From: Halisarca cf. caerulea
Taxonomy: Eukaryota > Porifera > Demospongiae > Chondrillida > Halisarcidae
Direction: 5' to 3'
DNA: 25,000 nt
NCBI GenBank assembly: GCA_963170055.1
Contig: CAUJGJ010000258.1
Span: 2,903,601-2,928,600, forward strand
Part shown: in pieces, positions 1-8,543 of the stretch
How positions within the stretch are numbered: the stretch's first letter is position 1
How the letters are laid out: each line of letters begins with the position of its first letter
Program-made: the position numbers and the translations under genes
Notes under the pieces: generated by a model
Seen by the model: only the letters and a program-made list of their open reading frames with translations
Databases searched by the model: none
Told to the model about the DNA's origin: nothing

Positions 1-206
1 ATACCAACTGGCAAACACTAACATCTTCAACATCTTTAAGAAAGTCCTCAAACACTGGTAGAATGTCTGTGACAGCCTTTTCTGGTCCAATAAGATGTGC
101 AAGGTCATGAAGACTGAAGGAAAGAGCTCTTCTAATTTTCCACTGATGGGATCAATAAAAACAAATTGTACAGCTGTACACATGTCAGCAAGGGTTCTTC
201 ACACAT

Positions 207-270
<64 letters not shown>

Positions 271-293
271 ACACACAAACACACAAACACATG

Positions 294-354
<61 letters not shown>

Positions 355-367
355 ACATACACACACA

Positions 368-408
<41 letters not shown>

Positions 409-482
409 CACAACACACGTACATATGTATACTGTATGTATGTACACACACATATATATGTACGTACAGAAATTTTCATGTA

Positions 483-540
<58 letters not shown>

Positions 541-3500
541 GCATGCATAGATGTGAACTGAACACTTTTACACATGCACTTCTTTGGGCATAGTCACAAG
601 CCACTTACATGCATATGTTGTGATAGACTTTCAAACAGCGGTTTCATCAGTGTCCAGTAGCCTGGGCCCAGCGTGAGGGCAACACCAGGGAAGGAGTACG
701 CACACAGGAAGGGCAGCTCACTGTCCACCTGCTGGATACGAACCTGGTCGTTCATGCCAAAGAAGAATTCCACCAGATCCATTGGAACAACTTCCTATGT
801 GGGAAGTTATAGAGCAATCAAGGCATATCGCCTTGCACTTCCTGTACAGGAAGTGAGAACATTAAGCCACACACCTCTCACTATCTGCACAGAAAGTGAA
901 TGAATTCACCACTGGCTGAAAATAATGGGAGTAGAGATTACAGCTACACACAAGTTCTTTCCAACACACAGGTACGTACAAGAATTAAGTACTTTACATA
1001 CGGTTTGAACACAATCATGCCACATCACATGCATTTCCTGTACAGGAAGTAAGGGCACTTTGAGCACCACACACTTCCTGTACAGGAAGTAAGGGCACTT
1101 TGAGCACCACACACTTCCTGTACAGGAAGTAAGGGCACTTTGAGCACCACACACTTCCTGTACAGGAAGTGAAATAGTAATCAAGCCACATACTGTAATG
1201 TCAATCCCCAGTCACTTCCTGTACAGGAAGAGTAATTAGGCCACACTACCTCTCCGCTTCCGGAGGAAACAACCCACCTGTTGATTAGGCTGCGTGTGGT
1301 CAGTGGTGGTCAGGTCCATGTCAGAGGACGACGCTAAGTTGCTGGCTGGTGTGCTGTGAAGGACCTCAAATGACCCACTCCTAAAGAGAACATTGCGACT
1401 GAGCCCGTCTCTGAATGGTGTCTCTTTATCACTTTCTACAGCATCAAAGTGCACCACGATCTGCTCCTCTGCTGTTGGAACATCATCCACAAACAACTGC
1501 TTAGTTGAAGCCTCCAGTGCTTCTTTCGACTCCAAGTCCTCGTCCAACGACTCCTCGGCCAACTGGAGATGCTCCTGGTTGTATTCAGTGTCTCCGTCAT
1601 CTTTAAGACCTTCCTCACTCTTCTCACCTCCACTGCTGTCTTCCTCACCCTCCCCATCTCCACCACTCACAACACAATCTCCTTCACCGCCAGAGACATC
1701 TTGACCACTACACGTTTCACGACTTTCATCACCCGAACCCTCTGTATCCCTTTCGTCGCCTACTTGCACATGATCCCCATTATCACCAATATCACAACTA
1801 TCACCCCTATCACTACTGCTGTCACCACTATCACCACTATCACCACTATCACCACTATCACCACCCACCATCTCAAGAAGATTGATATTAACATCAGGGA
1901 TCGGCTGCCTCCAGTAAAACAAATCATTGTAATCAGAACTTTCTGTTTCTTCGCTTGCAACACTCAAAACCTCCAGCTGTTTTTCAATCCAAGTGACATC
2001 ACTTTTTACTCCATCGCCCTCACCACCACCAACACCAGTGCCCTCACTACTACTGCTGGAGGTGGAGCAGTCTTGTTGACGGTGGTTCGGTAGACCAGTG
2101 AGCTCTGAGGAGTCCCCTTGGGCAGGGCTACAAGTGCCTACATCAAGATTGTGACTGGTCTGTGTTTCAAGGACTTCATTCGCAACATCCTTTCCTTTTG
2201 TTTGCTGTTGTTGCTGCTGTTGCTGTTGTTGTTGCTGCTGTTGCTGCTGTTGCTGTTGTTGTTGTTGTTGTTGTTGTTGCCATTGTGTTTGCTGCTGTAG
2301 CTGCTCTTCTGGTGTATTTTCAACATGGAAAGTTGTGATGAACGGACCAAGTGATTGGTAGGCTGCTTTCTTGACCTGTCGGCAGTACAGGAAGAGTGAA
2401 ATGTACGCACGTACGTACGTACATACACTGATATGGCCACATGATACTAATATGTACGTACAGTATACGTACATGTGTATGTGTACATGTGTACATTAAC
2501 ATTACACAACACACACATTCTCTACCGGCCACAGCGTCTAGTATGGATAGGTCAAAAGGTGAACATAGTCTGCACAACACAGGACAGTGACCACTGTAGA
2601 CAGGTGGCTGCCTTACACAGTGACCACTGTAGACAGGTGGCTGCCTTACACAGTGACCACTGTAGACAGGTGGCTCCCTTACACAGTGACCACTGTAGAC
2701 AGGTGGCTGCCTTGCACAGTGACCACTGTAGACAGGTGGCTCCCTTACACAGTGACCACTGCAGACAGGTGGCTGCCTTACACAGTGACCACTGTAGACA
2801 GGTGGCTCCCTTGCACAGTGACCACTGTAGACAGGTGGCTCCCTTGCACAGTGACCACTGTAGACAGGTTCCACTTTAACGGAAAATAGCTACAAATTTA
2901 AGTGAAACACAAGATGACACAAAATGGCTGACCCATCGTGATGTGTCGTCAAGAAGTCTCACGAAGGCTTTGGCCAGCTTGCTGTGTCTGGTGGCAGAGG
3001 AACAAGCAGCTGCTACATCCATGAAGACATCTGCGCATGCTTTCCTCACACCCCAGGCCACATCCTGGCAGAGATTCAGGAACAGAGGAAGCTGTGAGGA
3101 TAGAGAGAAAGAGAAAGGGTTAAATGAGTCCCGGTAATGGGTTAGAGTAAAAGCATCTTCTGATTGTACACTCTTTATACAGTGGGCTCTCGCTTGTCCG
3201 ACTACATCAGTTCCCTATAAAATGTGTCAGATAAACCAGCTGTTGGATAAACCAGCTGTTGGATAAACCAGGTGTTGGATAAACCAGGTGTTGGATAAAC
3301 CAGGTGTCGGATAAACCAGGTGTTGAGTAAATCAGGTTAGATTGTATACAGCTTAGTGATGGGGATTCATAGCAAAGTGTTGGATAAATGAGGTTTTCAG
3401 ATAAACTGGTGTCCAATAAATGAGTGTGACTGCACTCCTGTGAAAAATTCAAGGTTTTGGAGGATGAAGACTTGTTGGAAGACACTCACAATGTAGACTT

Positions 3501-3710
3501 CGTTCTCTTCAGTTGACATGGCTGGGCTCAGCTCCTTGCAGCACATGGCAAAGGCTTTGCGCACGTGAAACATGTTATCAGACGCAAGGTATTCAAAGAA
3601 CGGGACAAACTCTCTGACTAGCACCTCTGTCTTGAGACTGGTGCAGATCCTGCTTAAGATCTGTGAGGAAGAAGATGGGGTAGGAGGTGTGCATGTGACA
3701 CACACATACA

Positions 3711-3764
<54 letters not shown>

Positions 3765-3765
3765 A

Positions 3766-3843
<78 letters not shown>

Positions 3844-4406
3844 TCACCACTAAACCATCTAAGCGATACTCATAGCTGCTGTCATTGCCAAACAACAAAG
3901 CCACTGCCTCACAAATATGCTTCACAATAACATCTGCAGAAGTGTACACATGGACAAGATAAGCAGGAGTAATGGTGGACACTCACATGCAAGAATGTGC
4001 AATCAGAGTCTAGCTCATGAATGCATTGTGAGAACGTACTGCATATACAGCACAGGCGTACGTACGTACATACATGTCTGCAGATGTATGGATATGCAGT
4101 GAAATCTCCATAATCCGACACTCCGTGGGCCTTGAAATAGATGTCAGATTACCCAGTGTTCCTTAGTACAGTCGCACATTTCAGCTATCCCTTAGAATAC
4201 GGTTAGATAAGGAAGAATGCTGGATTGGTGAGGAGTTGGGTTACAGAGGTTCTACTGTATGTATACCTTTGGAGTGTGAATCTACAGTTGGACCCTGCCT
4301 GGTTGCAGTACATCAATGCTACACAACCACGCACGAACGCACAATCACGCACGAACGCACACACACATACACACCAGCACACACACATACACACACACAC
4401 ACACAC

Positions 4407-4465
<59 letters not shown>

Positions 4466-4920
4466 TACACACAGTCTTTGGTATGAATGGTTCAGTCTTA
4501 GTCTAGCATATCCAGGTAGAACATGGCCGCCATGAAGATTACATGTAATGCAACACAATATACCCTCACCATTTTCCTCATTTTCCTCCAGGGTATTGGC
4601 CAAACAAAGATGGCTTCCTCTACGCACCTGGATACATATATGTATGTACACAACTCATTAAAAATTGATCAGTTAGAATGGCTTACAAAAGGACACACAC
4701 ACACACACTAATGTGTACCTGGTAGTTGCTGTCTGTCAGATAGGCAACAGCGATATTGAGTAACCTTTGCTGTATCTCAGCTCTGTCCGCAGGGTGCATC
4801 CTGACTTCCTCTGTCTTCTTGATCACGTTGAGGAGTTGCATTACAACAGACATGCGAATCCCAGCATCTGAGGAGAGTGGGGCACACGTAACACTCACTT
4901 AGTGAGCATCACTGTACAGT

Positions 4921-4962
<42 letters not shown>

Positions 4963-7749
4963 GGGCACACACATTCAGACCAGCATAACAGCGACACCCA
5001 GTCTTCTGCTACAGACATACCAGAATCACTCGAAAGGAAAACAACGAAATCACACAGTCTGTCCAGTGACTCGATGTCTTCAACCATCACAGCAGCTCCA
5101 GTGATGTCTCTAACAGCTATTTCCCTGCAAGTTGCACAAAAGGATTGTAACAAGATTAGCTACAAAAAGATTCCAGCCCTAGGCGAACCTAACACAAATG
5201 AACATACACAGGGAGAGAGTGTGTGCGTGAAAGAAACAGACAAACTGACAACCAGACAAATACACACAGACAGACAAACAGACAGGCACACAGACACACA
5301 GACAGGTATGTACGTAGATAGATGTAGATTACAGAAGTATTGGATAAAGTGTGCGTACGCTCCAAAAGCACTACACAGACACACAGTTAAACCTCGTTAG
5401 GACGAACATTAGGGGACACACAAAATTAGTTCTCCATATCAAAAGTTCTTATCAGGATATAGTAATACATGTACGTACAGTACTACAGCAAACCAAACAG
5501 GGCTAGGTAACTAGTTTGTGCTAAGCAAACATTTGTCTTAAGAGTGTTCTTCTTAATGATTTTCCACTATAAGTACATAATACATACTATGCATACTGTA
5601 AATGATAAAATGGCGGCACTCACAATAGGAATTACACACATACACATGTACGTACATACACACCTGTCAAAGAGTTCCTCACTATTGTGGTATTTTTCAA
5701 TCCTTTCTATGGGGATTAGTAGATCATCAGGACAGGACTCGTCGAGTGGGGAAGCTAGCGGTTCTGCATCAAGTTCGTCATCTCCCCCCACACCTAACAC
5801 AGACACAAGCCAACAGCAAAGCAGTGAGCCTCTCTGGTGACACAATATCCCTCTTGAAGGACTGTCTGTACTTACCAGCTACCTACTACAGAGGAATCCC
5901 TCTACAGTGGACCCCTATACAGTGGACCCCTCTACAGAGGAACCCCTCTACAGTGGACCCCTCTACAGTGGAGCCCTCTACAGTGGACCCCTCTACAGTG
6001 GACCCCTCCACAGTGGACCCCTCCACACTCAGACAGTGAACCCCTCTACAGTGGACCCCTCTACAGAGGAACCCCTCTACAGTGGACCCCTCTACAGTGG
6101 ACCCCTCTACAGTGGATCCCTCTACAGTGGACCCCTCTACAGTGGACCCCTCTACAGTGGACCCCTCTACAGTGGACCCCTCTACAGTGGACACCTCTAC
6201 AGTGAACCCCTCTACAGTGGACCCCTCTACAGTGGACACCTCTACAGTGAACCCCTCTACAGTGGACCCCTCTATTCTGGACACCTTGAGACCAGAAAAG
6301 ACTGTCCTGAGTACATTTAGGTGTCCTCATTTCAGGGGTTGAAGATGTACTATGGCAAAGTATAACGAATCATTTGGTTCCAGCAGCATGTGTCCATAAG
6401 GGGTGTCTGTAAACCAGGGGCTGGATTAGAAGGGTTCCACTGCATATGCGTTCACAAGTACACCTCACTAAAGACCACCAGCTATGACAGAGGCTTTCTG
6501 AACAGTCCACAAATGTAATATTCCAAAATGACAGACTACACCAGCTTGATCTGGGTACTGTATCTCAAGGCACCAAGGAAATTCAGGGCACGTGGACAAT
6601 TTGCAACACCAGGGCATTTTGGAACACAGTGGCAATGCTGGTTACCAGGGTAATTTAGGGCACTGTCTCCACCTTTGCTATGGCTGAGAAATCAAACCAT
6701 ATCAGCCACTGCTAAAGCACCAGTTCATAGAGACTACACCAAGGTGAGCAGTGTGTGTACCTTCCTCCTTCTGAGTCTGGTTTTGCTAGACTGTTCAATC
6801 CTACCATCTGCCTAGTTACTCCATCTTACCCCCCCCCCCCCCCCCCCCCCATACATCTGCACAACACATCCACATCCACTTCAGCCCATCAAACATCCAC
6901 ATCAAATGGAGCACAATAGTACTATCGCATACTGCCCACAGGATACTGGTAACTTCGACAACTGGGATTTGAAAGAGTCTTAGCAAAAATGACAGATACA
7001 AGGTTGTGTTGCCGTCTCAGTGAGTGATTAGTCTGGTGTTGCCGACCCAATTCTTGATCGGCCTTTTTTTGAGGGGGGGGGGACCAATGTCAGTCCCCGA
7101 AAAAAGGCCAAGCGAGAATTGGGTCGGCAACGCCAGACTAGCAAGTGATGCTTTAACAACAACATGCACAACTAGACTAACTACTGCAGAAATGGTTGAC
7201 AAGAACACACTTGCAAACTGCCCTTTCTGCAAGAAGTACCCTACGTACGTACGCATCTGTGGAGACCAAAGCCATTACATGAGTCTTGTACGGGAATACA
7301 CGCAAACACACACTTTACTGCATGCAGAGTACATGTACACGTAGCAAAGAACGCGGGTCGTAAGTACAGGAGCGCAGGAATCGGTAAAATGTGCTCCGTA
7401 GCTCCCGTGTCACTGCATTGGGAGAAAGCTTACGCCACTCAATAACTTCAAAATTCCTTTCTCGAAGTGGCTCATGATTAGCATAAGTACAAGAACTATA
7501 CGGAAATCGTACATCTACAACACCACGCACAAAATTGGTCGCTTTGGCAAAATACTAATACTTGGGACAAATTCTTCAGAGTGAGCCAGTCGAGGACAGA
7601 TAACCACCCGTTATCACTTTAATATGGCCGGTGGCCAGGATTCACGTTGTGCACTCACCAAAATCGTCATTTTTCGCGTCCGTGTTATGATTGTTCTCCT
7701 GTCCTATTTGAATCTCTGAACAGGATTGAGTAAAAGATGAAAAAGTCAT
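1..7749 (-). CDS. PPP4R1: PPP4R1, protein phosphatase 4 regulatory subunit 1 (11 exons visible, 3' end off window)
   Basis: HEAT-repeat scaffold that binds and directs the protein phosphatase 4 catalytic subunit. Exons in transcript order: 7749-7659, 5793-5664, 5124-5021, 4867-4719, 4627-4570, 3933-3848, 3660-3490, 3091-2933, 2375-1278, 794-609, 142-1 (open at the left edge). All junctions are GT-AG and close in phase, giving 791 residues here. Recalled vertebrate PPP4R1 matches throughout: an IPIERIEKYHNSEELFDR-like start, MFHVRKAFAMCC, WGVRKACADVFM, AYQSLGPFITTF, FYWRQPIPDVN, CAYSFPGVALTLG and WKIRRALSFSLHDLAHLIG. Exon 9 encodes the acidic linker between the N- and C-terminal HEAT blocks. 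It is expanded by about 26 glutamines (near residues 350-378) and a Gly-Asp-Ser run, neither of which I recall in vertebrates. Roughly 230 C-terminal residues are missing off-window, judged from vertebrate length. The start at 7749 is preferred because DDFGVGGDD resembles the vertebrate N-terminus. Confidence 0.93.
143..608. repeat. PPP4R1 intron 10 filled by (CA)n and (TG)n arrays
   Basis: CA dinucleotides run at 208-407 with scattered T, A and G interruptions, followed by a pure (TG)n block at 486-539. The two blocks are inverted relative to each other, so the intron transcript could fold. Nothing else is seen between the flanking exons. Confidence 0.97.
795..1277. repeat. PPP4R1 intron 9 with six copies of an ETS-like palindrome
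   Basis: ACTTCCTGTACAGGAAGT is a perfect 18-bp palindrome made of two inverted ETS-type GGAA sites. It sits at 837-854, 1073-1090, 1113-1130 and 1153-1170, with one-base variants at 1033-1050 and 1214-1231. The middle copies belong to a 40-bp tandem repeat (about 1034-1170) whose remaining sequence is AAGGGCACTTTGAGCACCAC. Confidence 0.93.
1809..1862 (-). repeat. Coding trinucleotide repeat for Gly-Asp-Ser run
   Basis: In PPP4R1 exon 9, a 9-bp unit encodes successive Gly-Asp-Ser residues in the acidic linker. It looks like recent in-frame tandem expansion because several units are identical. Confidence 0.85.
2203..2284 (-). repeat. Coding CAG/CAA repeat (polyglutamine) in PPP4R1 exon 9
   Basis: On the minus strand, mixed CAA and CAG codons encode about 26 consecutive glutamines, just after the FITTF end of the N-terminal HEAT block. 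Codon mixing suggests it is not a fresh expansion, and the frame is kept. Confidence 0.93.
2584..2870. repeat. 33-bp minisatellite, about 9 copies, in PPP4R1 intron 8
   Basis: The unit is CAGTGACCACTGTAGACAGG followed by TGGCTGCCTTACA, with only a few substitutions between copies. CAGTGACCACTG is a near-palindrome. The intron (2376-2932) also carries a CGTACGTACGTAC run near 2408-2425. Confidence 0.96.
3180..3432. mobile_element. Pogo/Tigger-like MITE remnant containing a 16-bp tandem array (intron 7)
   Basis: The left end begins CAGTGGGCTCTCGCTTGTCC; the right end, reverse-complemented, reads CAGTCACACTCATTTATTGG. Both have the CAG start and later a GTCCGAC or TGGACAC block typical of pogo/Tigger termini. 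The interior (about 3234-3345) holds roughly seven 16-bp units of GTGTTGGATAAACCAG. No transposase is seen. Confidence 0.6.
3699..3847. repeat. (CA)n microsatellite adjoining the PPP4R1 exon 6 splice donor
   Basis: A nearly pure CA array that reads (GT)n in the PPP4R1 transcript. It begins immediately after the exon 6 donor GTGAGTG, so the splice site grades into the microsatellite. Confidence 0.95.
4097..4257. mobile_element. Pogo/Tigger-like MITE, 161 bp, in PPP4R1 intron 5
   Basis: The left end is CAGTGAAATCTCCATAATCC; the right end, reverse-complemented, is CAGTAGAACCTCTGTAACCC. The terminal inverted repeats are diverged but both have CAGT followed by (A/C)TC(C/T). TATG flanks both sides, consistent with a TA-containing target duplication. 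No coding capacity. Confidence 0.62.
4355..4462. repeat. (CA)n microsatellite, PPP4R1 intron 5
   Basis: A CA array with a few T and G interruptions, preceded by two copies of a CGCACGAACGCA-like unit near 4330-4354. Confidence 0.95.
4923..4960. repeat. (CA)n microsatellite, PPP4R1 intron 3
   Basis: About 19 CA units. A shorter CA run lies at 4693-4708, just beyond the exon 4 donor. Confidence 0.95.
5384..5570. mobile_element. Possible diverged pogo/Tigger-like MITE in PPP4R1 intron 2
   Basis: The left end CAGTTAAACCTCGTTAGGAC is a classic-looking Tigger-type terminus. The right end, reverse-complemented, reads TAGTGGAAAATCATTAAGAA, which matches only partly. The rest of the 539-bp intron holds a GACAGACA-rich stretch (5265-5305). 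Confidence 0.45.
5889..6290. repeat. 15-bp minisatellite, about 26 copies
   Basis: The unit is CCCCTCTACAGTGGA, with variants (CCCCTCCACAGTGGA, AGGAACCCCTCTACA, CACCTCTACAGTGAA). The repeated piece contains CAGTGGACCCCTCT, which looks like the terminus of a pogo/Tigger-type element. A candidate opposite terminus, TTCCACTG, lies at 6435-6442. Confidence 0.95.
7029..7140. mobile_element. Fold-back (hairpin) element A, 112 bp
   Basis: The arms TAGTCTGGTGTTGCCGACCC and GGGTCGGCAACGCCAGACTA are inverted repeats, and pairing continues through AATTCT and GGCCTTTTTT/AAAAAAGGCC. The loop carries GTCAGTCCCCGA. It ends in TAGTCT...AGACTA like the element at 22852-22989. Confidence 0.85.
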
Positions 7750-8543
7750 CTTGACAGTGGTCCTGTACATACTGAACCTCAAACATTAGTACACAAAATG
7801 TGCGATGTATTGACACTCAAGAAACGAATGGGAAAAACTATTCATAACGCATCTGAATGTGGCACCCACTCCAACGCCGAACTCACCCGCCATCTTTTCA
7901 GTGCACGCGCATCAGTGACGTCACACATATTCAGCCGAGAGTGTACTATATTGACTACACACCTCTCAGTGGGTCATTATATGAGTTATTATACAGAAAC
8001 GACCTGGTTATCCGGCCCTATTCGTACACTAAACGCTATCAATTAATCCACACTTCTGGATAACGTAATGACAAGTTATATATAACGAAAGAACTTTCTA
8101 GAAACGTTGGCAATTTAGCCATAGGAACCAGGGGGAGGGGGGGGGGGGGGGGCTGGCACCCTCACTTTTAGGGAGTAGGGGCCAAATACCATGTGTCTAA
8201 CATTATTATTATTGCACATATGCTCCACCTAGAATCTTCCGCTCCCTCACTGGCGTGAGTGTTCCTACACCCCTACAACGTCTTGGTCAAATCACAGGGT
8301 ACGCATTATCAGGCCGAGTATCTTGTTTGACCCAGTCTGTGTGCATATACTCATTATGTGGATGTAGGGGTACAGGATACTATGCATTCTCTAGCTGTCT
8401 GTAAATACTCCGATAAGTTTTTTTAAATTATTGTACACAAATTTACAATAAATTGGATTAAATAAAGACATTACAGAGTGTCAGACACACATCACATGCA
8501 GTAACCAATACAAATACAGAGTGTTCAACAAGCATCTTTTCTG
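7750..8543. other. Intergenic region between PPP4R1 5' end and CAP-Gly gene 3' end
   Basis: Both genes are on the minus strand, so this holds the PPP4R1 promoter and the CAP-Gly 3' UTR. A poly-G tract lies at about 8137-8152. An imperfect inverted repeat (CCTACACCCCTACA near 8264 and TGTAGGGGTACAGG near 8363) could form a hairpin of about 120 bp. No gene or RNA gene is visible. Confidence 0.75.
7887..7923 (-). promoter_or_regulatory. PPP4R1 promoter elements: perfect CRE and YY1-like site
   Basis: TGACGTCA at 7916-7923 is a perfect palindromic CRE, about 170 bp upstream of the PPP4R1 start codon. AAGATGGCGGG on the minus strand (about 7886-7895) matches the YY1 motif common at housekeeping promoters. 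Function is inferred from motif alone. Confidence 0.55.

Larger units (their letters stand above)
5794..7658. other. PPP4R1 intron 1 (1.9 kb): minisatellite, fold-back element, poly-C, no gene
   Basis: The largest intron in the window, joined by a phase-1 donor at 7658 and acceptor at 5794. It holds the 15-bp array at 5889-6290, a 22-bp poly-C tract at about 6831-6850, the fold-back element at 7029-7140 and a poly-G run at 7073-7082. I see no convincing gene in it; the 71-codon open frame on the minus strand at 7315-7530 has no recognisable product. Confidence 0.85.

Noticed and set aside
95..593. Open frames of alternating Thr-His or Cys-Val on both strands
   Set aside because: They are translations of (CA)n/(TG)n arrays. 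The same applies at 3397-3982, 4203-4651, 19000-19402, 19792-20490, 21257-22117, 23184-23644, 23951-24105 and 24262-24450.
2584..2870. CRISPR-like regular direct repeats
   Set aside because: Units are contiguous with no unique spacers, and the context is eukaryotic. Same for 5889-6290, 20812-21255 and 22445-23063.
2320..2889. Open frames with repeated VYSGHC or TTVDRW units
   Set aside because: Translations of the 33-bp minisatellite inside PPP4R1 intron 8.
5886..6342. Repetitive open frames on both strands (VEGST-like and STVDP-like)
   Set aside because: The 15-bp array is a multiple of three, so all frames stay open; it lies in a well-supported PPP4R1 intron.
7315..7530. 71-codon minus-strand open frame in PPP4R1 intron 1
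   Set aside because: No recognisable domain, no clear splice partners matched to PPP4R1; could be transposon debris.
8255..8385. Possible MITE around the CCTACACCCCTACA inverted repeat
   Set aside because: Arms match over only about 15 bases with mismatches and no target duplication was found; noted as a weak hairpin only.
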